Origin: Bryobacterales bacterium
Lineage (GTDB): Bacteria; Acidobacteriota; Terriglobia; Bryobacterales; Bryobacteraceae
Assembly (NCBI GenBank): GCA_003132865.1
Contig: PKYZ01000797.1
Coordinates: forward strand, 1 to 9,288
DNA: 9,288 nucleotides
Direction of reading: 5' to 3'
Below are positions 1-6,979 of the stretch, piece by piece (position 1 is the first letter of the stretch; every line of letters starts with the position of its first letter). A model generated the notes under the pieces. The model saw only the letters and a list, made by a program, of their open reading frames with translations. It was not told the origin of the DNA and made no database searches. The position numbers were made by a program, and so were the translations under genes.

Positions 1-3
1 TAC

Positions 4-33
4 TTTACCGGACACTAGTGTGAGGTTTATTAT
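4..33 (+). promoter_or_regulatory. possible sigma-70-like promoter upstream of the GT2-methyltransferase gene
   Basis: A TATTAT hexamer at 28-33 matches the -10 consensus at five of six positions. TTTACC at 4-9, 18 nt upstream, matches the -35 consensus at four of six. Transcription would start near 40, leaving about 80 nt of leader before the gene at 121. A 10-bp perfect palindrome (ACACTAGTGT, 12-21) lies in the spacer and could be an operator or chance. The assignment rests only on consensus matching by eye at the window edge, so it is weak. Confidence 0.2.
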
Positions 34-120
34 GGTAATTTCTGGATACCACCGAGCCGTCCAAGGCACTCCCTGTCTGGCGGCAGCGCCGTCGCATACG
101 AAGCAATGGGGGGCAAGCTG

Positions 121-1527
121 ATGCTTTTGTCAGTCCTCGTGCCGCTCTTCAATGAGGAAGAATGGGTGATGGAGGCGCTATTGCGCGTTCTCAAATCTCC
201 TCTCCCGCCAGAACTAGATCTTGAGGTCATCGTAGTGGACGACGCTTCAACTGATGCCTCGGCTTCGCTAGTTGAAACGCTTTGCAGCCAGTACCCGTCC
301 AAGGTCCGCCTGATTCGCCACGAGAAGAACATGGGCAAAGGCGCCGCAATTCAAACGGCTATCGGTCAGGCCAGAGGTGAGTTTTGCTTGTTCCAGGACG
401 CTGACCTCGAGTACTCTCCGAATGACTATCCCCGGATGCTCCGACCGCTCTTGAGCGGCGCCGCGGACTGCGTGTTCGGATCGAGATTCGTGACGGTTGG
501 GGAGCGGCGCGTTCTTTATTTTTGGCATTCCGTCGCCAACAAGCTTATAACCGGACTGTGCAACATGATTTCCGGTCTGAATCTGACTGACATGGAGACG
601 TGCTACAAGGCTACGAGGACGTCACTGCTACAAAGCATTCCGCTGCGGTCCAAGCGGTTTGGCATCGAGCCGGAGCTCACGATCAAGTTGGCCCAGCGCC
701 AGGTTGCGATTTTTGAGACACCGATTAGCTACTATGGTCGCACCTACGAGGAAGGGAAGAAGATCGGATTGAAAGACGCCTTCCAAGCCATCGTTGTGAT
801 GATACGCTATGGCTTCGCGCGGGATATCTATCGCGAGAAAGGTCCCGCGATCCTCGACGTCTTGGCTAATGCTCCTAACTTCAATCGCTGGATGGCGGAT
901 ACCATAAAGCCGTACCTCGGGAAATGTACTATGGAGCTCGGAGCGGGTATTGGAAACCTGAGCCTCCAGCTCTCAAGGGGCACGAACCGCTATCTCGCCA
1001 CTGACCTAGATTTAGAGCACTTGAGTCGTCTCAGAAACCGGTTGCAACACCGACGGAACGTCGAAGTCCACCGCTGCGATTTGGAGTGCACGAAAGACTT
1101 CGCGCCTTTCCAGGGGTCCTTTGACTCCGTGGTATGCCTTAACGTCCTAGAGCATGTGAGCGACGATCTTCTTGGCCTGTCCAATATCAGGTCTGTGCTC
1201 CTGCCGGGCGGGCGCGCACTGGTCCTTGTACCAGAAGGAATGTCGGTCTACGGAACCCTTGATGAGGTTCTCGGCCATCATCGGCGATACTCCGAGGAGG
1301 AACTCCGGTCGAAGATGGAGCAGGTTGGATTCCGCGTGGACCGTATCCTGAAGTTTAACAGAATTACACGCCCCGCATGGTTCGTGAACGGGCGGATCTT
1401 GAAGAAGCGCACATTCAGTCGCTTTCAGATCTGTGTCTTCGATTCGCTGGTCTGGCTCTGGCGTCCTCTAGACAGCATACTACCGTGGGCGCCGACATCT
1501 TTAATAGCCGTTGGTGTGCGGCAGTAA
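121..1527 (+). CDS. GT2 family glycosyltransferase fused to a class I SAM-dependent methyltransferase
   Basis: The product is a 468-residue cytoplasmic two-domain enzyme. The N-terminal half (about 1-215) is a GT-A fold, DPM1-like GT2 glycosyltransferase: VLVPLFNEEE near the start, nucleotide-binding VVDDASTD (38-45), metal-binding QDAD (92-95), GSRF (120-123) and RFGIEPE (179-185). GT2 enzymes of this type transfer a sugar from a nucleotide donor, often to polyprenyl phosphate. The second half (about 240-405) is a Rossmann-type methyltransferase with SAM motif I ELGAGIGN (272-279), VLEHV (342-346), the post-motif PGG (362-364) and HHRRYS (386-391). I see no transmembrane segments of the DPM1 tail type. 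I chose ATG 121 because a G6 run (108-113) sits 7 nt upstream as a Shine-Dalgarno-like site and because GT2 proteins usually begin M-x-LSV. ATG 106 (five more residues) is the alternative. The methyl acceptor cannot be told; a role in building or capping an EPS repeat unit is inferred from the neighbours. Confidence 0.9.
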   Translation: MLLSVLVPLFNEEEWVMEALLRVLKSPLPPELDLEVIVVDDASTDASASLVETLCSQYPSKVRLIRHEKNMGKGAAIQTAIGQARGEFCLFQDADLEYSPNDYPRMLRPLLSGAADCVFGSRFVTVGERRVLYFWHSVANKLITGLCNMISGLNLTDMETCYKATRTSLLQSIPLRSKRFGIEPELTIKLAQRQVAIFETPISYYGRTYEEGKKIGLKDAFQAIVVMIRYGFARDIYREKGPAILDVLANAPNFNRWMADTIKPYLGKCTMELGAGIGNLSLQLSRGTNRYLATDLDLEHLSRLRNRLQHRRNVEVHRCDLECTKDFAPFQGSFDSVVCLNVLEHVSDDLLGLSNIRSVLLPGGRALVLVPEGMSVYGTLDEVLGHHRRYSEEELRSKMEQVGFRVDRILKFNRITRPAWFVNGRILKKRTFSRFQICVFDSLVWLWRPLDSILPWAPTSLIAVGVRQ

Positions 1528-1729
1528 TGCATCGAGTTTCTCGCCGCGATTCGCAGTTGCCAACTGCAAGATAGGCGCGCCCGGAAACTGTCGCCGCGGA
1601 ATGCAATGCGCTGGCCGTGGAGCAGGCTGTATCGAGCGAAGGCAGATTGATTCAGAGTTTTGTTCGGAGTGGGATGCCAAAGAACAGTGATCTGCCGTGC
1701 GGTACGGCCGCCTATTTATGGGCAGATGA
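1528..1729. other. 202-nt spacer with small inverted repeats
   Basis: No gene is visible here. A perfect 15-nt palindrome (GCAGTTG-C-CAACTGC) lies at 1553-1567, 26 nt after the GT2-methyltransferase stop. A second 5-bp inverted repeat (GCCGT-5 nt-ACGGC) lies at 1694-1708, just before the FkbM gene. Neither is followed by a T tract, so I do not call an intrinsic terminator. The first could be an operator half-site pair. I see no convincing promoter. Confidence 0.35.
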
Positions 1730-2501
1730 ATGGTGTGCTTGACTATGGGAAAGCGATTTCGCGATGAGTTGACGTTGGCGTCAAAAATTAAGTACCTTGC
1801 ATGGCGGTGCCTGATGGTATTCAGGCGGGAAGCTGAAATCCGCCTGTCCTTGCTGGACGGGGATCAAATCTTTTTCCGAAATCGAGATGATTACGGCGTC
1901 GCGTATGAAGTGTTCGTCACGACCGTTTACCACGTTGCCACCGATCGAGGCGCAACTGGTCCTTGATTTGGGAGGACACGTTGGTTTTTCTGCGCTGTTC
2001 TTAGCCAGGCGATTCCCGGCTGCTCAGATCGTGGTCGTCGAGCCTGACGCCGGCAGGGCGCAACAGGTCAGGAAGCACGTTCTGGCGAACGGCTTGGGGA
2101 CCCGAGTTGAAGTAATTGAGGCCGCTGCAGGTAATCGGAACGGAATGGTACACTTATCCCGCCAGGGATCATCGTCCCAGGTCGGCATAGACGGGGATGC
2201 AGTTCGGCTGGTGGATGTGTTCGAGCTTATGGATTTGCATAAGGTGAACATTCTAAAGATGGATATCGAGGGCGGTGAATATGCGATTCGCGCCGACCCG
2301 CGCTTTGTGACGCTTAGTCCGGACATCATCGCGATGGAATGGCATACAACGCCAGGCCATGCCGACGGCCACCAGTGGTGTCATCGGAGATTGGTGGAGC
2401 CGGGGTACAGAATCACAGCGGAATCCAGCGAAGTTGAGTGGGCTGGTAATGTGATCGCTGAAAGGTCGGGTGTTACGAGCCTACGGCAACGAGCGTGCTG
2501 A
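1730..2501 (+). pseudogene. FkbM family SAM-dependent methyltransferase, split by a one-base frameshift
   Basis: Two overlapping reading frames make one FkbM-type methyltransferase. The first (1730-1966) carries the family's N-terminal part, ending in the segment EVFVTTVYH. The second (open from an ATG at 1887 to the stop at 2501) continues with LPPIEAQ, SAM motif I VLDLGGHVG, the acidic VVVEPD and the FkbM hallmark MDIEGGE. Joining frames after CAC at 1931-1933 and skipping one base gives about 256 residues, the normal family length, with motif I at about 77-85, EPD at 104-106 and DIEGGE at 178-183. FkbM enzymes perform O-methylation; in polysaccharide clusters the acceptor is usually assumed to be a sugar hydroxyl. 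No SAM-core residue is missing, so either the frameshift is a sequencing error in a live gene or the gene broke recently. A separate 204-residue product starting at 1887 is possible but would lack the normal N-terminus. No strong ribosome binding site precedes 1730; ATG 1745 is an alternative start. Confidence 0.8.
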
Positions 2502-2571
2502 CACGGTTGCCGCCGAGCCCTCTAATGCACTCGGGTTCATGCTGAGGTCCAGTTGAGGGATTGCGAGCGAT

Positions 2572-3450
2572 ATGAACGAGATGCCGATCAAGCACACTAA
2601 GTACGTGGTCGGTAGTTCCGAGAGCCTTGCCGGGACTGGCAATTGGGCCACGTGCTCGATAAGCATGGAGGTCATTTGGCAGGCGGCTGCGGACTGGAAG
2701 CGGCAACTGGAGGGCGTTGAGAAACCCTGGTTGTGCTGGAATGTTAACGATCGCTGGTGCATCCTCCAGCAGAAGCTGATCCGGGAAGTGGGTTGGACGC
2801 CGGTTATAGGTGCAGATCCCCGTGTCGGTCCCCCGCCGCTACTCCCCGGCACGATTTGGATCGACTTCAACCGTCACTTTCAGTTGCCCGTTATGTGGCC
2901 TCACGTCCCGTTGGAATTCGCCTTTTTGTTCGCTCCCCGGTTGGCGTTCTGGCACTCCGACTTGCTTTGCCGGCTGGGTAAGCTGCGCAACTTGGCTGGC
3001 ATTTTCGAGCGCCTTAAGGATGGCCAGATGGCGGCCGTGTTCAATCGGGGCGGACTTCGGCACTTCTTCGATTTTCGCAAGCACCGCTATTGGGAACTGA
3101 TCTGTTGCACCACCCGAGGGGCTAGTGAGGATCAGTTCCGCCGCGGTGCCGGCTGGTGGCGGCATTTCGCCCAGCATCCCTCGTGTGTGGATGACGAAGA
3201 GCGGGCCCGGAGGGCGCGTTATTACTATGACAGCGGTGTCGGCGTGTTGTACTGGAAGCGAAAATATGGCGGCAGCGTCATAGACATCAGCTTGAAATAT
3301 GTTAACGAGGGCCACTGCACGTCGATCAACCGCAAGGGCTATCGCTTCTTGTCGTCCAAGCAAGTTCACCCGCCTGTCGGTGATGAACTGGAGGCGAATT
3401 ACGATCTCGAAGAAGTCGCCAAGCGACTGGGACTCGCCCACTTGCTGTGA
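2572..3450 (+). CDS. unrecognised Trp-rich cytoplasmic protein of the polysaccharide cluster
   Basis: I do not recognise this 292-residue protein. It is unusually rich in tryptophan (14 residues) and has eight cysteines, with no signal peptide or transmembrane segment. Notable stretches are the aromatic CWNVNDRWC (55-63), GPPPLLPG (86-93), IWIDFN (95-100), FAPRLAFWHSD (120-130), FNRGGLRHFFDF (157-168), and GWWRHF (194-199) followed by a His/Cys-bearing segment. The hydrophobic strand ending in HSD at 128-130 could stand in for the DxD metal site of a GT-A glycosyltransferase, but this is speculation. The gene lies 70 nt after the FkbM gene and 13 nt before a GT4 gene, so it is probably co-transcribed and takes part in EPS synthesis or modification. 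ATG 2572 has a GAGGGA 11 nt upstream; ATG 2581 is an alternative. Long open frames on the opposite strand are shadows. That it is a real gene is well supported by uninterrupted length and context; its function is unknown. Confidence 0.8.
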   Translation: MNEMPIKHTKYVVGSSESLAGTGNWATCSISMEVIWQAAADWKRQLEGVEKPWLCWNVNDRWCILQQKLIREVGWTPVIGADPRVGPPPLLPGTIWIDFNRHFQLPVMWPHVPLEFAFLFAPRLAFWHSDLLCRLGKLRNLAGIFERLKDGQMAAVFNRGGLRHFFDFRKHRYWELICCTTRGASEDQFRRGAGWWRHFAQHPSCVDDEERARRARYYYDSGVGVLYWKRKYGGSVIDISLKYVNEGHCTSINRKGYRFLSSKQVHPPVGDELEANYDLEEVAKRLGLAHLL

Positions 3451-3463
3451 GCAGAGATTCGTT

Positions 3464-4681
3464 GTGGATATATTGACGGGCACGTCGACTTTTGAATGGC
3501 ATCGGCGTGACGCGCGCCATGTAACCGCGCTGCGTCCGTTAATCGTTCATGTCATTCATCATTTGCGGGCCGGCGGCCTCGAAAACGGGCTGGTGAACCT
3601 GGTAAACGAGATGCCGGCCGATCGCTATCGTCACGCCATCGTCTGCATCAGCGGGTACGACGAGTTTCGCCAACGTATCCGAAAGCCGGATATCCCGGTC
3701 TACGCACTGCACAAGCGCGAGGGCCAGGACCCGGCGGCGTATTTCCGTCTGTGGCGATTATTGCGGAGCGTCCACCCCGATATCCTCCACAGCCGCACAC
3801 TCGGAACCTTGGACAGCCAACTGTATGGCATCCTGGCCGGCGTGCCGGTTCGCCTGCATGGGGAGCATCGACGCCTCAGTGCGGATGCCGACGGCACGGC
3901 GTTTCGGCACCGGCTGCTGCGGCTTGGGCTGCGGCCGTTCATTCATGGTTACACGGCGGTCAGCCAGGATTTGGCGGATTTTCTAGTTTCGGACGTGGGG
4001 ATACGGGCGGATTGCGTGAACCTGATCTACAACGGCGTCGATACGAAGCGCTTCCATCCCCGCTTGGGCCAGCGTGAAGCGGTTGGCCCTCCTGAATGGA
4101 TGCAGGAAGATTCTCTGGTCATCGGAACGGTCGGCCGTTTCCAACCTGTTAAGGGCCACCTGACGTTGGTGCGGGCCTTTTTGCACTTGCTCGCCACCGC
4201 ACCCGAACTGCGGACCCGGTTGCGTCTGGTGCTGGTTGGTGATGGCCCGCTGCTGTCGGCATGCAGGACAGCCCTGGAGGAAGGTCGCGCCGCTCATTTA
4301 GCCTGGCTACCCGGAGAACGCGAAGACATCCCCGAGATTCTACGCAGTCTGAATGTTTTCGTCCTGCCGTCTCTCTCAGAGGGAGCTTCCAACACTCTCC
4401 TGGAGGCGATGGCCACGGGAATACCCGCCGTTGCCACTAAGGTGGGCGGAAACCCGGAACTGGTAGACCACGGCCGCACCGGCACGCTCGTGCCGGCAGA
4501 AGACGCCATCGCGATGTCCGAAGCGATCTGCTCCTATCTACAGAACAACTTGCAATGCCAAACGCACGGCACAGGCGCACAAATGAAAATACAAGAGCGA
4601 TTCAGTATCCAAGCTATGATAAATGGCTACCTTGATGTTTACGACGCGGCGCTGTCCCGTCGCGTCACGATGAGGCGATGA
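3464..4681 (+). CDS. GT4 glycosyltransferase, PEP-CTERM/EpsH-associated sugar transferase type
   Basis: The product is a 405-residue GT-B fold retaining glycosyltransferase that transfers a sugar from a nucleotide donor to a growing EPS repeat unit at the inner face of the membrane. The acceptor-side N-terminal domain contains HHLRAGGLENGLVNL (32-46) and RLHGEH (130-135). The donor domain has YNGVD (189-193), VGRFQPVKG (223-231), VGDGP (258-262) and the GT4 EX7E motif within SLSEGASNTLLEAMATG (303-319), with E306 and E314 as the expected catalytic/donor-binding glutamates. The N-terminal domain closely resembles what I know of the sugar transferase family associated with EpsH/exosortase EPS systems (TIGR03088); this is recalled, not searched. 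The frame is open far upstream, inside the previous gene, so I chose GTG 3464, 14 nt after the preceding stop; TTG 3473 is the alternative. The Shine-Dalgarno site is weak in either case. The gene is tightly spaced with both neighbours. Confidence 0.9.
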   Translation: MDILTGTSTFEWHRRDARHVTALRPLIVHVIHHLRAGGLENGLVNLVNEMPADRYRHAIVCISGYDEFRQRIRKPDIPVYALHKREGQDPAAYFRLWRLLRSVHPDILHSRTLGTLDSQLYGILAGVPVRLHGEHRRLSADADGTAFRHRLLRLGLRPFIHGYTAVSQDLADFLVSDVGIRADCVNLIYNGVDTKRFHPRLGQREAVGPPEWMQEDSLVIGTVGRFQPVKGHLTLVRAFLHLLATAPELRTRLRLVLVGDGPLLSACRTALEEGRAAHLAWLPGEREDIPEILRSLNVFVLPSLSEGASNTLLEAMATGIPAVATKVGGNPELVDHGRTGTLVPAEDAIAMSEAICSYLQNNLQCQTHGTGAQMKIQERFSIQAMINGYLDVYDAALSRRVTMRR

Positions 4682-4685
4682 TGCT

Positions 4686-5107
4686 ATGTGTGGGATAGCA
4701 GGCGTCATTCGAATCGACGGCGCTCCGGTCAACCAAGGGGAAGTCTGCCGCATGGTGGGGTCGCTCAAACACCGTGGACCTGACGGGACCGGCCTGTACG
4801 CGTGGGATTCATCGGGATCGCTATGAGCCGGCTGGCAATCATTGATGTCACCGGCGGAAATCAACCGATCTTCAATGAAGACGAGTCCATCGCCATCGTC
4901 TGTAATGGAGAGATCTACAACCACCCGCCGCTACGCACCGAAGCGGAGCCCAACAGACATCGCTTTCGAACCCACAGCGACGTGGAAGTCATTCTGCACC
5001 TGTATGAAGATCTCGGATCGCAATGCTTCGCACGCCTGAATGGCATGTTCGGCGCCGCAATCGCGGACGGCATCTGTCAGTACCCCCGTCTGGACTCCCC
5101 TATATGA
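4686..5107 (+). pseudogene. broken asparagine-synthase-like amidotransferase (N-terminal glutaminase domain remnant)
   Basis: The reading begins 4 nt after the GT4 stop with MCGIAGV, whose Cys2 is the Ntn-hydrolase nucleophile of class II glutamine amidotransferases, and runs through HRGPDG (29-34). That frame stops at 4824-4826. The protein continues one frame over with MSRLAIID, NQPIFNEDE, NGEIYN, RTHSDVEVIL and GMFGAAI, all standard parts of the AsnB glutaminase domain. One extra base near 4820 would restore the frame. Homology ends at about 5070, where LARDRLGIKPLYY would be expected; after eleven unrelated residues comes the stop at 5105-5107. The synthetase (ATP pyrophosphatase) domain, roughly three quarters of a normal 600-residue protein, is absent. 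A GAGG 10 nt upstream is a good ribosome site, suggesting a once-live gene. Its position after the GT4 fits the exosortase-associated amidotransferases. With both a frameshift and a large loss, it is almost certainly non-functional. Confidence 0.88.
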
Positions 5108-6633
5108 ACGGTAGCCAACCTGCCTGCGAGACACAGCCGGCGCCTGCCTCGGATACGGGGGGCCACAGATCCTTTTACGGCCAGATCCTGCGCCACAGCA
5201 GTATCTATGGGATCGGGGTCATGGTGCAAAAAATGGGCAGCATTGTTATGCTGCCCATCTACACCCGCTATCTTTCCCCGAGCGATTACGGTCTTATCGA
5301 ACTGCTCGATCTGTCCGTTACCGTTCTGGGGATGATTTTCGGCGCTCAGTTTTCCGCGGCGCTCTTTTATCACTACTTCAAAGCCGAGACGCCCAAGGCG
5401 AGAGGAACAGTAGTCACCACAACTCTGATAGGCTCGGCAGTACTGGGCGCATTGGGAGGCGGGCTTGGTATACTGCTCGCAGGCCGGGTGAGCGTACTCG
5501 TCTTCCACACACCCGCCTATGCTGCCTATCTGAGAATTCTGTTTCTTCAGTTTATATTTTCCCTGCCGCTGGAGAGCTGCTTCTGTTGGCTGCGCACTAT
5601 CAACCGAGCTGATCTTTTCGTTCTGCTATCCATTTGCCGCTTGGTTTTGTCGGCCGCGCTGAACACGATATTTCTGGTAGGGTTCAGGCTGGCCGTTACC
5701 GGCTTCTTGACGGGATCGCTAATTGCTACGGCCGTCCTGGCCGTCGCCATGGTATTCCTGTGTCTGCACCGGACGTCGCTCGCATTTGATTTCATTCTGC
5801 TTCAACGGTTGTTTCGATATTCCCTGGCCCTTAGTATCGCAGGCGCGGCCCTATTCATCATGAACTTCGCCGATCGCTTTTTTCTCCAGCGCTTTACGAC
5901 GCTGGCGGATATCGGCCTGTACTCTTTGGCGTATAGAATTGCGATGCTCATCAGTTATCTTCATTCATCGTTTCATACCTACTGGAGCGCGCAGATGTAC
6001 GACTTGGCGCAACGAAAGGCTTATGCGATGTATTTTAGCCGTGTATTTACCTACTTGTTTCTCACGCTCTCGACTGCATCCGTGGTCATCAGTCTGTGCA
6101 GTGGCATCGCGTTGCACATCCTCGCCACGCCCGCATTCTTCGCCGCCCGCCGCCTGGTTCCGATCCTCCTGCTTGCGTATTTCCTGCGAGCCGTCGGCGA
6201 TTATTTCCGGTGCGTGCTATACATCGAAAATCAACCGGGTCGAGATGCGCAGCTCAATTGGCTTGGTGCGGGCCTGTGCTTGCTTGGATACGCTGTGCTC
6301 ATTCCGGGCCTGAAGGTATGGGGCGCTGCAGTCGCTACCGTCTTGGCGTTCGCCTTGGTTGCGGTAGTCGGCTTCATCTGGGCGCGGAGGCTGCAGCCAT
6401 TCGTACTGGAGTGGCGCCGCCTCGCCGCCATTTCTTCGGCGGCCGGGGTTGCAATCTACGGGCACTTTCTCTTGCCAGCCGCCGCCCTGGGCGAGGAGGT
6501 AGTTGCCACCGCTCTTCTTGTGTGTGTTTATATCGGCTTGCTGGTCCTGCTATTACCTGCGCACGCAGAAGAGAAAGCTCTGCTGAAGAGCATCCCACGG
6601 TTCGTGGCGGGCTTGTGCTGGCGTCCGCGGTGA
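5104..6633 (+). CDS. Wzx-type polysaccharide flippase (MOP superfamily)
   Basis: The product is a 509-residue integral inner-membrane protein of the multidrug/oligosaccharidyl-lipid/polysaccharide (MOP) superfamily. Such flippases move undecaprenyl-diphosphate-linked repeat units from the cytoplasmic to the periplasmic face. After a polar tail of about 25 residues, the family signature appears: SSIYGIGVMVQKMGSIVMLP then IYTRYLSPSDYGLIELLDL (about 52-70). At least ten further hydrophobic segments follow, and the usual mid-protein turn with NFADRFFLQRF and DIGLYSLAYRI is present, typical of RfbX/Polysacc_synt proteins. The length is normal to slightly long. I chose ATG 5104, whose A-T-G overlaps the stop of the amidotransferase remnant (ATGA, 5104-5107), implying translational coupling. 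The frame is open further upstream to ATG 5023, but that part overlaps amidotransferase coding sequence and reads as unrelated basic residues. No clear Shine-Dalgarno site precedes 5104. The repeat unit it carries cannot be predicted. Confidence 0.92.
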   Translation: MNGSQPACETQPAPASDTGGHRSFYGQILRHSSIYGIGVMVQKMGSIVMLPIYTRYLSPSDYGLIELLDLSVTVLGMIFGAQFSAALFYHYFKAETPKARGTVVTTTLIGSAVLGALGGGLGILLAGRVSVLVFHTPAYAAYLRILFLQFIFSLPLESCFCWLRTINRADLFVLLSICRLVLSAALNTIFLVGFRLAVTGFLTGSLIATAVLAVAMVFLCLHRTSLAFDFILLQRLFRYSLALSIAGAALFIMNFADRFFLQRFTTLADIGLYSLAYRIAMLISYLHSSFHTYWSAQMYDLAQRKAYAMYFSRVFTYLFLTLSTASVVISLCSGIALHILATPAFFAARRLVPILLLAYFLRAVGDYFRCVLYIENQPGRDAQLNWLGAGLCLLGYAVLIPGLKVWGAAVATVLAFALVAVVGFIWARRLQPFVLEWRRLAAISSAAGVAIYGHFLLPAAALGEEVVATALLVCVYIGLLVLLLPAHAEEKALLKSIPRFVAGLCWRPR

Positions 6634-6979
6634 CCGAAAAAATACCATGTCACGATCAGTGTATGCTAGTTCTATGGCTTCGCTGCGCTTTCGCACCGTT
6701 GCTTAACTACATATTTGACAGGCGAACCAGGCCGGAGCTTCGAAAGCCTTTGCGGCGTTCGCAAAACGGATGTCCCGGGAAAAACTTGTTGACTTGAAGA
6801 GATGGGGGGACCGATGGCTTTAACATCTGCAAGCGTATTCGTTTTTCACGATGTGTTAGGGCTTTTGCGACTTCTGATCCGAAACCATCTTACTTGAGGT
6901 TTTGTATCGTTTCCCCCGGCTGGCGCGCGTGGCCGATAGCGGCTCTGTGGCTGGGGTTACATATTTGAAAGGCAGATCG
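6634..6979. other. 346-nt gap between the flippase and the second GT4; hairpins, short repeat, no convincing gene
   Basis: This is the longest non-coding stretch. A perfect 6-bp hairpin TTTGCG-GCGTT-CGCAAA lies at 6749-6765, preceded by a small GCTT-CGA-AAGC stem at 6737-6747. No T tract follows, so this is at most a weak or Rho-type termination region. A 16-nt near-repeat, TACATATTTGAMAGGC (M = C or A), occurs at 6708-6723 and 6958-6973. Two short open frames exist: 6630-6797 (GTG start overlapping the flippase stop, 55 codons, codon use unlike its neighbours) and 6802-6897 (31 codons, hydrophobic C-terminal part). Neither is recognisable. A break in operon structure here, with a new promoter for the 6980-9288 block, is plausible but no good promoter is visible. 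Confidence 0.5.
6968..6972 (+). promoter_or_regulatory. ribosome binding site deciding the second GT4 start
   Basis: AAAGG lies 7 nt before ATG 6980. It fits a Shine-Dalgarno site and supports that start over in-frame upstream codons. It falls inside the downstream copy of the TACATATTTGAMAGGC near-repeat. Confidence 0.5.

Noticed and set aside
1925..1950. Programmed ribosomal frameshifting in the FkbM gene
   Set aside because: There is no slippery heptamer, rare-codon stop context or downstream pseudoknot that I can see; mutation or sequencing error is simpler.
3299..3463. N-terminal extension of the GT4 into the previous gene
   Set aside because: The residues encoded (Arg/Ser/Thr-rich) are the shadow of the preceding gene; GT4 homology starts after 3520 and GTG 3464 suffices.
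2839..3483. 214-codon open frame on the minus strand opposite the Trp-rich protein
   Set aside because: I considered whether this might be the real gene. The + strand frame is longer, fits the spacing of a same-strand operon, and has richer, more protein-like composition; the minus frame has no recognisable motif.
5023..5103. Upstream ATG for the flippase, 27 codons earlier
   Set aside because: It would overlap the amidotransferase coding sequence and add basic, non-family residues; ATG 5104 fits the family N-terminus.
6715..6720. TTGACA, a perfect -35 hexamer
   Set aside because: No -10-like hexamer lies 15-19 nt downstream (the place is CTTCGA), so a promoter is not supported.
6630..6797. 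55-codon frame with a GTG start overlapping the flippase stop (GTGA)
   Set aside because: The overlap looks like coupling, but the protein is unrecognisable, third positions are not GC-biased as in the neighbours, and it is the tail of a long out-of-frame shadow of the flippase gene.
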